This document shows, one piece after another, positions 35,304 through 44,819 of a stretch of 57,310 nt of DNA. The notes under the pieces are model-generated. The model saw only the letters and a list, made by a program, of their open reading frames with translations, was not told the origin of the DNA and did not search any database. Both the position numbers and the translations under genes were made by a program. The DNA comes from an uncultured Phocaeicola sp. (GTDB taxonomy: Bacteria; Bacteroidota; Bacteroidia; Bacteroidales; Bacteroidaceae), in the NCBI GenBank assembly GCA_944320815.1, contig CALUIZ010000021.1, positions 1-57,310 of the forward strand, given 5' to 3'. Position 1 is the stretch's first letter, and each line of letters starts with the position of its first letter.

Positions 35304-35355
35304 ACCCCGTTATTCCGTCCGAAGCAACAGGCTGTTCCGGTCAGAATAACGGGGT
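35304..35355 (-). terminator. Terminator between the BtuB-like gene and mnmA
   Basis: ACCCCGTTATTC (35304-35315) pairs with GAATAACGGGGT (35344-35355). On the minus strand it is followed by a T-tract (plus 35296-35302), so it ends mnmA transcription; it can also serve the plus strand. Confidence 0.8.
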
Positions 35356-35370
35356 ACTTTCATGAAAGCA

Positions 35371-36429
35371 TCAGTATGCTTCCTCTATGATTCCCCCACC
35401 CAGCACGACATCCTCCCGATAGAAAGTGGCGGCCTGTCCCAAAGCGACGGATGCCAGCGGCTCATGAAGCTCCACATGGAGCAGTCCGTTGTCTGCCGGA
35501 CGCACCGTACACCGGTTGGCCTGTTTCCGATAACGGATTTTTACAATCACATCTTCCCGCCCGAACAATGCGGACGGATTCGGGACATTCCAGTCTTTCA
35601 GACACATCCCGCTTTTCTCCAGAGCCTGCAGATTGTCGCTGAGTACAATCCGGTTCTCCGACGGGCAAATCTCTTTCACGAACAATGCCTTGTTCAGATA
35701 AACGCCAAGTCCCCTGCGCTGGCCGACGGTATAAAAAGGATACCCCTCATGCCGTCCTATCACCTTCCCTTCCCCGTCATAGAAAAACCCCGGCCGGATA
35801 GTTCCGTCCGCCACATGCCGTTTCAGAAACTCACGATAGTCCATCGGGCAGAAGCACACGCCCAGGCTGTCCCTTTTCCGCGCCGCCTTCGCGAACCCCC
35901 TTTCCGCGGCAATCTCCCGCACCCTGCCTTTTGAGAGCCCTCCCATGGGAAGCAGCATACGTTCCAGAATCGTCTGCGGCAGTCCCCAGAGAAAAAACGA
36001 CTGGTCCTTGTCCGTATCAGTGCCACACACGATATGCCAGTGTCCGTCCACAAGACGCTTCCCCACATAATGCCCCGTGGCAAGATGAAAAATGCCTAGC
36101 CTGTCTGCCACTTCCTTCAGGAGAGGCCATTTCAGTTGATTGTTGCAGAGCGTACAGGGAACAGGAGTGCGCCCTGCCAGATATTCTCCGACAAAATAGC
36201 GGACAATCCTTTCCTGAAACATCTCTCTCGCATCATATACGAGATGACGGATACACAGACGGCTGCACAAGTCGCGCGCGTCGTCCAGATATTCCGTGTC
36301 GCCATCCTTCTCATAAAAGCGAAAAGTGATGCCTGTCACCTCATATCCTGCGTCCTGAAGCAGCAATGCCGCGACAGAACTGTCCGTCCCTCCGCTCATT
36401 CCAAGCAGTACTTTATTGTTCGTTTCCAT
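35371..36429 (-). CDS. mnmA: tRNA-specific 2-thiouridylase
   Basis: Makes 2-thiouridine at the wobble position of tRNA for Lys, Glu and Gln, using persulfide sulfur from a relay. The 352-residue protein (ATG at 36429) has the PP-loop [14 protein letters not shown] (SGGxDS), the catalytic [12 protein letters not shown] and the second cysteine in SLGVCFC, so it looks active. Bacteroidales often carry more than one MnmA copy (recollection). This one has a relatively short C-terminal barrel. It stands alone, divergent from the SusC gene. Confidence 0.93.
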   Translation of the reverse strand: METNNKVLLGMSGGTDSSVAALLLQDAGYEVTGITFRFYEKDGDTEYLDDARDLCSRLCIRHLVYDAREMFQERIVRYFVGEYLAGRTPVPCTLCNNQLKWPLLKEVADRLGIFHLATGHYVGKRLVDGHWHIVCGTDTDKDQSFFLWGLPQTILERMLLPMGGLSKGRVREIAAERGFAKAARKRDSLGVCFCPMDYREFLKRHVADGTIRPGFFYDGEGKVIGRHEGYPFYTVGQRRGLGVYLNKALFVKEICPSENRIVLSDNLQALEKSGMCLKDWNVPNPSALFGREDVIVKIRYRKQANRCTVRPADNGLLHVELHEPLASVALGQAATFYREDVVLGGGIIEEAY

Positions 36430-36604
36430 ATCGCCCGCAAAAATAACAAATTCAAACAAAAACAGACTCCAATGCATTACAACATAATTTACATATAATC
36501 AAATACCTGAATGCATCATCTGCAATCCATTCCCCATTTTTATGCTTTTGGATTATTTTGCCCTTTTTCTGTACAATTTTTTTCTTTATATAAAACCCCT
36601 TTAT

Positions 36605-36612
36605 TACATTTG
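36605..36612 (+). promoter_or_regulatory. -7 box of susC-susD pair
   Basis: TACATTTG, 40 bp before the ATG at 36653, inside an A/T-rich leader. Confidence 0.55.
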
Positions 36613-36652
36613 CGAAACCAAAACAAACTTAATATCTAATTTTAAAAACTAA

Positions 36653-39600
36653 ATGTCTATGAATTACATTCTTTCTTATCGAAGGGCTGTGATGAGCATC
36701 GCGTTGCTCTTGTGTGCGCTATGCGTATTCTCACAGCAATTGACAGTAAGCGGTATTGTCAAAGATTCAAAAGGAGAAGTTGTAATCGGGGCTTCTGTTG
36801 TGGTTGAAGGGACAACCAACGGCTCGATTACTGATCTGGACGGAGCGTTCACCCTCCAGAATGTTCCCGCAAATGCAAAACTGTCTGTATCCTATATCGG
36901 ATATAAGACACAGATTATTCCGGTGGAAGGAAAAACTACCTTCAACGTGGTTCTCAGCGACGATTCGGAGCTTCTTGACGAAGTGGTCGTTGTAGGTTAT
37001 GGCGTACAGCGCAAGAGCGACCTGACAGGTTCCGTAGCTTCCGTGAAAGCGACGGATGCGCTGAAAACCATGCCGACAGGAAACGTGTCCGACGCTTTGC
37101 AGGGACGCATGGCCGGTGTATCCGTACTGAGCGGTTCCGGCGACCCGAGCCAGGACAACACCATCCGCGTGCGCGGTATCAACTCTATCACGGCTGAAAC
37201 AGGTCCGCTGGTAGTTGTGGACGGTTTCATCGGCGGTTCGCTGCAGAACCTCAACCCGTCGGACATCGCGTCTATCGAAGTGCTGAAGGACGCTTCCGCA
37301 ACAGCCGTTTACGGTTCCCGCGGTGCCAACGGTGTAATCCTTGTGACTACAAAGAACCCGGGAGAAGGCAAAATGACAGTCAGCTTCAATGCGTTCGCCA
37401 ACATCAAGACGGTATCCAAATATCCTGACACGATGTCGCCGTACGACTATGCCGTAATGGTAAACGAATACGGGAATGACATGGAACACGGAGACTATTT
37501 CACCGCAGACCAGTTGGCCGACCTGCAGGCCGGACGTGCCGGTTACGACTATACGCGCGAGATTTTCCGCACTGCCGTAACGCAGAACTATGACCTGTCC
37601 GTAAGCGGCGGAAACGAAAAGACCACTTTCCTGGCTTCATTCCGTTATCAGAACGACCAGGGAGTCCTGAAGAGATCCATGAGCGAGACATACAACTGGC
37701 GTCTGAAAGTGGATACCAAAATCAAGAAATGGCTGAATGTAGGCTTGAACTTCTACGGTAACTACCGCAAGAGCTCCACTCCGCGTGTAAACGCTTACCG
37801 CGGTATCTTCCAGACTGCCATGTATTTCGACAACACGATGTCTCCCAAGAACGAAAACGGTGAATACAACAACGACGACTGGGCAGGAAACCGTATGTAT
37901 AACCCGATGGGACACATCTGGGAACTGGACAGCGAAATGCAGACCATCAACAACCGTCTGCAGGGTTATGTGCAGTTCAACATCATCGACGGATTGACTT
38001 TCCGCTCACAGATGGGTGTTCTGTTCGACAACCGCCTGTACACTACACTGGAAAATGAAAACAGCTATCAGATGTGGGCGCAATCTCAGCCGCGTGCTTA
38101 TGCCCGCAGCTATTTCAATCTCAGCTGGCTGAACACCAACACATTAAGCTATGTGAAGGAGTTCAACGAAGACCACCGTATCAACGCAACGGCTGTATTT
38201 GAACAGTCTTACGACAACAATTACAACCATCTCGGACGTGCTTACTGGCCTGATTATGTTGACATTACCCACGGTTACAACAACCTGGCCATGAGTCAGA
38301 ACGCCACACTGAACGAACTGGAAAGCGACCGCTCCATCAACACATTGATGTCCGGCATGTTGCGTGTGAACTATGTATTCAAAAACCGCTATATGGTGAC
38401 GGCTTCAATCCGTGCCGACGGTTCTTCTCGTCTGCAAGACAAGTGGGCTTACTTCCCTTCTGCCGCTCTGGCATGGGACATGAAGCAGGAAGCTTTCCTG
38501 GAAGACAACAACTTCATCGACCAGCTGAAACTTCGCGTGGGTTACGGTTCTGTAGGTAACCAGTCTGTAGAAGCATACCGTATCTACTCCATGATGAGCC
38601 CGAACAGAGGTGCAGACGGAAAGACTACTTACCTTGTAGACCGCCCCAATGCTCCCTATCTGAAATGGGAACGTAACGACCAGTTCAACGTGGGTATCGA
38701 CTTCAGTGTTCTGAACGGACGTCTGCGACTGACAGCTGACTGGTATAACAAATTGTCTAAGGACATCTTGCTGGAAGTTGCACAGCCTACTCATATGGGT
38801 TACGGCGAACTGTTGCGCAATGCAGGTGAAATCAAGAACACCGGTGTGGAATTTACTATCAGTGCCGACCCGTTCGTAAGCAATGATCCCGAAGGGTTCA
38901 GCTGGCATACCGACCTGACTTTGTCGCACAACAAAGGTACATTCAATACAATCCCGACCTATAACCACCGTCAGCAGCAGGCCGGAAATTATCAGAACGT
39001 ATTGTTCCAGATGGTAGAAGGCGAGAAGCTGGGCAGCTTCTGGGGATATGAGTTCGAAGGCTTGTGGCAGCAGGAGGAAGTAGACGCTCTGTTCGTAGAT
39101 GCCAACGGTAATACCGATGGACGTACCAATGGTGATGTTTATGGCGTTGTGGCCGGTAACTCCAAGTTCACGGACAAGAACAAGGACGGCGTATTGAACT
39201 CTGACGACCAGGGCATCATCGGTTGCGGACAGCCGACTTTCAACTGGGGATGGAGCAACACATTCACCTACAAGAATTTCGATTTGTCGTTCTTCCTCGT
39301 AGGATTCCATGGATTCGACATCTATAATGCCACGAAGCAGATTGGTTTCAACGGTATCCAGAGCCAGCAGGTAGCAGCCGTCACTCCGATGAAAGACTGG
39401 TTGAACCACTGGACACCCGACAACACCAACACCGACGTTCCCCGCTGGGATGGTGAAGGCGTTGAAAACAAGGATATGTTCAGCACTCGTTTCGTAGAAA
39501 ACGGAAGCTTCATCAAGATGAAGAGCATCACATTGGGCTATACTTTACCGAGCCGCATCTGCAGAGACCTCGGCATCAACAACCTGCGTGTATATGCATC

Positions 39601-39742
39601 TGTTCAGAATCCGTTCCATATCACCGGCTATTCAGGTCTCGACCCCGAAGCAACTCTGGGCGACCCGCTGATTCAAGGTGTGGACTGGGGTAACTATCCT
39701 AACAGCCGCAACTACCTGATCGGTCTGAACTTCTCATTCTAA
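36653..39742 (+). CDS. SusC-family TonB-linked outer-membrane transporter
   Basis: Imports oligosaccharides across the outer membrane with its SusD partner. The 1029-residue protein has a signal peptide (to about residue 28), a carboxypeptidase-regulatory-like domain (VSGIVKDSKGEVVIGASVVVEGT, 32-54), the TonB-box segment DEVVVVGYG at 109-117 and a plug with VRGINSI and VLKDASATAVYGSRGANGVI. The large barrel ends YLIGLNFSF. It is 32 bp upstream of susD. No ECF sigma/anti-sigma pair or hybrid two-component gene is adjacent, so the regulator must be elsewhere. Confidence 0.95.
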   Translation: MSMNYILSYRRAVMSIALLLCALCVFSQQLTVSGIVKDSKGEVVIGASVVVEGTTNGSITDLDGAFTLQNVPANAKLSVSYIGYKTQIIPVEGKTTFNVVLSDDSELLDEVVVVGYGVQRKSDLTGSVASVKATDALKTMPTGNVSDALQGRMAGVSVLSGSGDPSQDNTIRVRGINSITAETGPLVVVDGFIGGSLQNLNPSDIASIEVLKDASATAVYGSRGANGVILVTTKNPGEGKMTVSFNAFANIKTVSKYPDTMSPYDYAVMVNEYGNDMEHGDYFTADQLADLQAGRAGYDYTREIFRTAVTQNYDLSVSGGNEKTTFLASFRYQNDQGVLKRSMSETYNWRLKVDTKIKKWLNVGLNFYGNYRKSSTPRVNAYRGIFQTAMYFDNTMSPKNENGEYNNDDWAGNRMYNPMGHIWELDSEMQTINNRLQGYVQFNIIDGLTFRSQMGVLFDNRLYTTLENENSYQMWAQSQPRAYARSYFNLSWLNTNTLSYVKEFNEDHRINATAVFEQSYDNNYNHLGRAYWPDYVDITHGYNNLAMSQNATLNELESDRSINTLMSGMLRVNYVFKNRYMVTASIRADGSSRLQDKWAYFPSAALAWDMKQEAFLEDNNFIDQLKLRVGYGSVGNQSVEAYRIYSMMSPNRGADGKTTYLVDRPNAPYLKWERNDQFNVGIDFSVLNGRLRLTADWYNKLSKDILLEVAQPTHMGYGELLRNAGEIKNTGVEFTISADPFVSNDPEGFSWHTDLTLSHNKGTFNTIPTYNHRQQQAGNYQNVLFQMVEGEKLGSFWGYEFEGLWQQEEVDALFVDANGNTDGRTNGDVYGVVAGNSKFTDKNKDGVLNSDDQGIIGCGQPTFNWGWSNTFTYKNFDLSFFLVGFHGFDIYNATKQIGFNGIQSQQVAAVTPMKDWLNHWTPDNTNTDVPRWDGEGVENKDMFSTRFVENGSFIKMKSITLGYTLPSRICRDLGINNLRVYASVQNPFHITGYSGLDPEATLGDPLIQGVDWGNYPNSRNYLIGLNFSF

Positions 39743-39774
39743 ATTGTTTAACCTATAAAACACAGTACAACGAT

Positions 39775-41316
39775 ATGAAAAAACTAACATACCTCGCAAC
39801 CCTCGCCGGAGGTTTGCTGCTCGCGACTTCCTGTGTCGACTTGGACCAAGAGCCACAGTCATTCATCACTGAGGAAGATTATATCGCCAGCATGGACCAG
39901 ACTGCCCTTGAAAGTGCGGTCACTGCCCTCTACAATAACCTGTGGCACGACAACTATGGCTTCAACAGCCGTATCCAGCGTATCCAGGTCTGTGCAGATG
40001 AGATTGTTCACCGTGCCCAAAAAGCCGGCAACCAGTTGGCTTACTATGACGAACTGCGTCCTAACATCACAGCCAATGCCGCTGACTTTGACACGACGTG
40101 GGAACTGTTCTATCTGGTCATCAACAATGCCAACAAATTGATCAACAAGGCTGTCATACCGGAAGATGACCCGAATACGGATGTAAACGAATCGACCAAC
40201 TACAAGGGAGTACTGGCAGAGGCTTATTTCCTGCGGGGACTGAGCTACTTCTATCTGGTGCGTATGTATGGTGACGTGCCTCTGATTATGAGCGATGAGG
40301 ATCTGGCAAATGATGTGGAACGTACGCCTGTTTCCGACATTTATGACAAGGCCATCGTGCCGAGCCTGACTCAGGCAATTGAATGGCTCCCGGAGACTCC
40401 GCGTGACAATACTAACTCCAGACCATCCAAATGGGCTGCGAAGACTTGTCTTGCCGATGTATATATTACCATGGCAGGGTGGCCGTTGAAACGTACGGAA
40501 TGTTATGCACTGGCAGCCGAAGCGGCCAAGGACGTACTGGACAACAACAATTATCATGAGTTGGAAATCAATTATGAGGATTTGTGGAAAGAATCCAACA
40601 AGAACAACAAAGAGTTCATGTTCTGTCTGCACCACAGCCAAGCCGACCGAGTGATGGCCAGTAACTACGGAAAGTCGTACTATCCGGCGGATTATTATCC
40701 CAATGCCGGCTGGGCAGATTATTATGCCCGCGCGGAAGCCTATGAAAACTATCCGGACGACAAACGTAAAGACTGGAACTTCATGACGGAATGGCCTACT
40801 AAAGAGAATGAAGAAAAAGGATGGACTGCCGGACAGATTATACAATGGAATGAAAGTCCAGACGGTTTGCCCTGCATCAGCAAATACTACGATTACGACC
40901 AAGGAAATCCGGGTGCCAGCGCACAGGCCAACGGTGTGACTTGTATCTATCGTCTGGCTGATGCCATGCTTCTCTATGCCGAAGCCTCAACCCGTGCTAC
41001 CGGACAGGTAAACGAACAAGCCCGCCAGGCTGTAATCGATCTTCAGGAACGTGCCGGTTATAGCGAGAGAGGCATTGAGGAAGTGCCCGCCGGCGTATCC
41101 GCTGAACAGTTCCTGAACATTGTTTCCGATGAGCGCAGCTATGAATTCTTCGCAGAAATGCGCCGCTGGTTCGAACTGGTCCGCACGGAACAGGTAGAAA
41201 CGAAACGTGCAGACATGTGGGCCAACTCGCTGTTCAATGCCCAAGAACATTATTACTTCCCGATACCTTATCAGCAGATTATGCTGACAGGCTGGACAAA
41301 CAATCCGGGTTATTAA
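39775..41316 (+). CDS. SusD-family surface glycan-binding lipoprotein
   Basis: Surface lipoprotein that closes over SusC and binds glycan. The 513-residue protein has a lipobox LLATSC with Cys20, followed by VDLDQEPQS. The TPR-rich SusD core contains LRGLSYFYLVRMYGDVPLIM and the C-terminal RRWFELVRTEQV. The pair is followed by the terminator 41359-41400. Confidence 0.95.
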   Translation: MKKLTYLATLAGGLLLATSCVDLDQEPQSFITEEDYIASMDQTALESAVTALYNNLWHDNYGFNSRIQRIQVCADEIVHRAQKAGNQLAYYDELRPNITANAADFDTTWELFYLVINNANKLINKAVIPEDDPNTDVNESTNYKGVLAEAYFLRGLSYFYLVRMYGDVPLIMSDEDLANDVERTPVSDIYDKAIVPSLTQAIEWLPETPRDNTNSRPSKWAAKTCLADVYITMAGWPLKRTECYALAAEAAKDVLDNNNYHELEINYEDLWKESNKNNKEFMFCLHHSQADRVMASNYGKSYYPADYYPNAGWADYYARAEAYENYPDDKRKDWNFMTEWPTKENEEKGWTAGQIIQWNESPDGLPCISKYYDYDQGNPGASAQANGVTCIYRLADAMLLYAEASTRATGQVNEQARQAVIDLQERAGYSERGIEEVPAGVSAEQFLNIVSDERSYEFFAEMRRWFELVRTEQVETKRADMWANSLFNAQEHYYFPIPYQQIMLTGWTNNPGY

Positions 41317-41358
41317 AACGTCAGACAGACCATCATTGCTGACCGGTCTGTAGAAATT

Positions 41359-41400
41359 AGAGAGAGGATGCTTCTGCCGTGTGCATCCTCTCTCTTTTTT
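41359..41400 (+). terminator. Terminator of susCD
   Basis: AGAGAGAGGATGC (41359-41371) pairs perfectly with 41383-41395, followed by six T. Confidence 0.9.
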
Positions 41401-41446
41401 ATGCCTGTGAATGTAGTCAGGAAATGATTCCGGAAAGCACAAAAAA

Positions 41447-41490
41447 GAATGCAGAGACACGCATCAGGTTCAACGCGCATCTCTGCATTC
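41447..41490 (-). terminator. Terminator of the GH3 gene
   Basis: GAATGCAGAG (41447-41456) pairs with 41481-41490, with further imperfect pairing inside; on the minus strand a TTTTTT tract follows (plus 41441-41446). The arm sequence resembles the core of the hairpin family at 10719. Confidence 0.8.
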
Positions 41491-41505
41491 CTCAAAAGAA
41501 ACGAA

Positions 41506-44349
41506 TCATTCTTTTCTCAGTTCCGGAAGCTTCACTTCCGCTATCTCCGCTTTCCCGTTAGTAATCACGATACGGATGTCACTTCCGGTAGTCAAATTGA
41601 AACGGATGTCGTCATCCACATTCGGCTTCACCGCCCCGGTCTGCACAGGAAGGAACTGTCCTCCTCCACTGGAAACCTGTATCTCATAAGTAGATCCGGA
41701 ATCAGCATTCTTCCATGTCACAAGAATATGGTTGATCTTTGTGTTCTCAGCCAGCTCGAACGAAATATACTCGCCCTTGTCACCTGTCCAGGTGGTCGAA
41801 TAATCACCGTCCACCACATGAATGATATGGCTTGTGTTCTTGCTGGCACTGATGAAGTCAGTCGGGTCGGCTTCTATTACCTCACTGGTCGCCCCCTGAC
41901 CATACGCCCTGATTTCAAGACCTTTCTTCAGACGGATGTCCTGTGAAGAGGCACCGACCATCAACTGGAACATTCCCGGTTCCACCACCCAATGCTTGTC
42001 GCGGTTCAGAAGCTGGAAATCGCGGGGAAGCAATTCAAACTTCACCTCCTTCGTCTCTCCCGGTTCCAGATGCACACGCTCGAACCCCCTCAGATTCTTT
42101 TCGTAGGTGGTTACGGAACTGATTACATCACGCATATAAAGCTGCACCACCTCATCGCCCGCACGGCTTCCGGTATTTTTCACCTTGCAGGTCACCGTCA
42201 CCGGTTGCTGGTCGGTAATGACAGAAGACGAAAGCCGCATGTCGGAATATTCGAATGTCGTATAGCTCAATCCATACCCGAACGGATAAAGAGGACCGTT
42301 GATGCGTGCCTGGTTCCCTTTCATGCCCGGAGTCTGTCCGCCGTCCACCTGCGATGCCGGCTTGGCCGGGAAATTGAACGGAATCTGACCGACGGTCTTC
42401 GGGAAAGTGACCGTCAGCTTTCCGCCCGGATTATAGTCGCCGAACAAGGCTTCCGCAATGGCCGTACCACCCTGCGAACCCGGATACCATGCCTCCAGAA
42501 TGGCAGGAACAAACTTGTCGGCCCAGTTGATGCTCAGAGGGCGGCCGTTAATGAGCACGAGCACAACCGGTTTGCCTGTCTCCATTATCGCTTCAAGCAG
42601 CTCCTGCTGATGTCCGGGAAGCTCAAGGCTGGTGCGCGACTTGTTTTCGCCGCAGGTGCGGATTCCTCCTCCCAGCACCACAACCGCCACATCACTCTGG
42701 TTCACTTTTTCCACAGCCTCCGCTATGCCTTTCTTCTCCTCGTCAGTGAGCGGGAAATCAATGATTTCCGATTCCGGCCAGTTGGGGTCAACCAGGTCAC
42801 ATCCCTTTGCGTAAACCACTTCCGTGCCTTCCTCTACCTGATTCCGAATGCCTTCCAGCACTGTGGTCACTTCCACTGCCACCGGACCATAATGAGTCAG
42901 CGCGAACGACTCCTCATCCGCATTGGGGCCACATACGGCGATACGTTTGATTTTCGACTTGTCCAAAGGAAGGAGATTGTTTTGGTTCTTCAGCAACACC
43001 AGTCCCTCGCGTGAAGCCTGAAGTGCCACGGCCTGATGTTTCACGCTGTTCACCTCCTCATCGGCCAACGCCAGATCCGTCTGATAAGGAGCGTCGAACA
43101 AGCCGAGAAGGAACTTGACGCGGAGAACGTCACGCACACGGTTGTCGATGGTTTCCATACTGATGCCTCCTTCCTCCACCAGCTCACGGAGCGGAAGCAC
43201 GAATGAGTCGGGCGAACGGAACGTACAGCGCACGTTCAGTCCCGCCTCCACACTCTGCCGCACGGCCTCCTTCATGTCCTTGGCCGTCTTGTGCTTGCTG
43301 TAAAGGTATTCCACAGCATCGCTGTCCGACACCACATACCCCCGGAACCCCATGTCTCCGCGCAGACGGCGGGTGAGCCAGTAATAACTCCCCTGAATCG
43401 GAAAGCCGTCATAGTCATTGTACGAACTCATCACTCCCAAGATTCCCGCCTCACGGATCACTCTTGAGAACGGATATACATGAATGTTCTCCACTTCGCG
43501 CCATGACATCTGCGGGTCAACACGCGAAAATCCCTCGCGCGCCCCCTTGTTGTTGCTGTACGCCACAAAGTGCTTGGCCGTGGAAACCACCTGCAGATTG
43601 GTCTGAAGACCTTCCGCCATGGCAATCCCCAGCTCGGCCACCAGATAAGGACTTTCGCCGTAAACCTCCTCATACCGTCCCCAACGCTGGTCGCGTCCCA
43701 CGTCAAGAATCGGCGCATACACATTGGTGTACCCCAGCAAATCCGCTTCACGCCCCGTGATATATCCCACCTGACGCACCAGCTCCCGGTTCCACGAATG
43801 CCCCAGAGCAAGCTGGGTAGGGAAATTGGTGGCGATGTAGTTCTCCACACCCCTGATTCCTTCGTTCGAGAAATCCACAGGAATGCCAAGCCTCGTCTCT
43901 TCCACAAAGAAACGCTGCACCTCGTTCAAGGCCCATGCATGATTGGAAGCCGGCCACACCAGTTCATTCTTGAGAGGAGGCACCCCCCATCCGCGGAAAG
44001 AGTTCAGATGCTCGTCGATGGCTCCGATACCGTCCTTCCAGAGCTGAGTCTTCCATTCCTCCGTAGGAAGCGAATCCTTGAGCACACGCTGGTAGCCGTA
44101 AAGTGTCACCATCTGGCAAGTCTTTTCCTCCATGGTCATCTGAGAGAGCAAGTCTTCGATGCGCGCGTCGATGTCGGCATTCGGGTCCTCATAAATGTCC
44201 TTTTTCCCGTTTTTGTTGAAGTCAATCCATTCCTTGTGATACATGCTCCTGTTCTTCGGCACATACGTTTTCGGAACATCAAGCGCGTTCACCTCCGTAC
44301 CGCATATCGAAGCGCAGGCAAGGAAACAATAAAAGATCTGTTTTCTCAT
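41506..44349 (-). CDS. Glycoside hydrolase family 3 (beta-glucosidase-like) with F5/8-type C-terminal domain
   Basis: Predicted periplasmic exo-acting glycosidase. The 947-residue protein has a signal peptide (MRKQIFYCFLACASICG). A calcium-loop-like DFNKNGKKDIYED lies at 43-55. The GH3 N-terminal domain has STAKHFVAY at 256-264 and the nucleophile in VVSDSDAVEYL (Asp342). The second GH3 domain contains VVVLGGGIRTCGEN and the LINGRPLSINW loop, and a fibronectin-III-like domain follows (KVKNTGSRAGDEVVQLYMRD). The last 120 or so residues look like a discoidin/CBM32-type module. It is convergent with susCD, so the three may serve one glycan. The substrate (beta-glucoside, beta-xyloside or other) cannot be fixed. 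Confidence 0.92.
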   Translation of the reverse strand: MRKQIFYCFLACASICGTEVNALDVPKTYVPKNRSMYHKEWIDFNKNGKKDIYEDPNADIDARIEDLLSQMTMEEKTCQMVTLYGYQRVLKDSLPTEEWKTQLWKDGIGAIDEHLNSFRGWGVPPLKNELVWPASNHAWALNEVQRFFVEETRLGIPVDFSNEGIRGVENYIATNFPTQLALGHSWNRELVRQVGYITGREADLLGYTNVYAPILDVGRDQRWGRYEEVYGESPYLVAELGIAMAEGLQTNLQVVSTAKHFVAYSNNKGAREGFSRVDPQMSWREVENIHVYPFSRVIREAGILGVMSSYNDYDGFPIQGSYYWLTRRLRGDMGFRGYVVSDSDAVEYLYSKHKTAKDMKEAVRQSVEAGLNVRCTFRSPDSFVLPLRELVEEGGISMETIDNRVRDVLRVKFLLGLFDAPYQTDLALADEEVNSVKHQAVALQASREGLVLLKNQNNLLPLDKSKIKRIAVCGPNADEESFALTHYGPVAVEVTTVLEGIRNQVEEGTEVVYAKGCDLVDPNWPESEIIDFPLTDEEKKGIAEAVEKVNQSDVAVVVLGGGIRTCGENKSRTSLELPGHQQELLEAIMETGKPVVLVLINGRPLSINWADKFVPAILEAWYPGSQGGTAIAEALFGDYNPGGKLTVTFPKTVGQIPFNFPAKPASQVDGGQTPGMKGNQARINGPLYPFGYGLSYTTFEYSDMRLSSSVITDQQPVTVTCKVKNTGSRAGDEVVQLYMRDVISSVTTYEKNLRGFERVHLEPGETKEVKFELLPRDFQLLNRDKHWVVEPGMFQLMVGASSQDIRLKKGLEIRAYGQGATSEVIEADPTDFISASKNTSHIIHVVDGDYSTTWTGDKGEYISFELAENTKINHILVTWKNADSGSTYEIQVSSGGGQFLPVQTGAVKPNVDDDIRFNLTTGSDIRIVITNGKAEIAEVKLPELRKE

Positions 44350-44651
44350 GCGATTTTAAAGTTTTATGTAAACATTGATTGGTTCATGCCATAAAGTTAG
44401 ACTTATTTTGCAAGAATGAAGGCCAAAATCGTACACAAAACATCAGTCTCCGTCAAAAAAAGCACACCTTGTTGCCCTGCCACAGACAGCCGCCTGTTCC
44501 ATACAAAACAAGCGGTCATTTCATCTGAAACAAGCCTATGTTCCGCTCAAAGAAAAAGGATTCTGCGTCTGCCACCGGACAGCCTCCCGCCCGACAGCAC
44601 CACAGTTTCAAAAAATCCGCAGGAAGAATGGAGTACATGAAACGTACGGAC
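44350..44651. other. Intergenic region upstream of the GH3 gene
   Basis: No gene is supported. A weak minus-strand -7-like TAACTTTA at 44392-44399 could belong to the GH3 gene. The rest is A/T-rich without clear repeats. Confidence 0.5.
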
Positions 44652-44717
44652 ATAAAAAAAGGAGTACCGCTGTACTCCAACCTTTGTTAACCTTAAAATC
44701 TAATACTATGAAAAACA
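44652..44717 (-). ncRNA. Candidate small RNA of about 65 nt
   Basis: On the minus strand a consensus promoter (44723-44753) is followed by a short sequence with no good reading frame and then by an ideal intrinsic terminator. That terminator is GGAGTAC-AGCG-GTACTCC (44661-44678) followed by seven U (44654-44660). The unpaired 5' part (about 44680-44717) includes CATAGTATTAGATTTTAAGG and GTTAACAAAGG. I recall very similar wording from other Bacteroides intergenic regions, so it may be one copy of a multi-copy family. The transcript is independent of sufS, which ends about 100 bp upstream on the same strand. Exact ends are estimates. Confidence 0.65.
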
Positions 44718-44722
44718 CATTG

Positions 44723-44753
44723 CAAAGATACGGACTTTCCGGTCAACTCCAAA
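44723..44753 (-). promoter_or_regulatory. Consensus promoter of the small RNA
   Basis: Minus strand TTTG (44750-44753), exactly 19 bp, TATCTTTG (44723-44730). This is a full match to TTTG-N19-TAnnTTTG, among the best in the window and of the same form as the tRNA-Pro, tRNA-Phe and rimP promoters. Confidence 0.75.
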
Positions 44754-44819
44754 CTTCCGCCTCCAAATATTGTGTTTTATAACATGTTTTCAGCTTTACG
44801 GCCGTCATATAAATGCTTG

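Noticed and set aside
38405..39409. 334-codon frame opposite susC
   Set aside because: Antisense shadow of a well-recognised SusC gene.
41992..43014. 340-codon frame opposite the GH3 gene
   Set aside because: Shadow of the GH3 coding sequence; no domain and skewed composition.
44708..44782. 24-residue reading frame starting MKNTLQRYGLS
   Set aside because: It is explained better by the complementary-strand small RNA with a consensus promoter and terminator; no evidence of translation.
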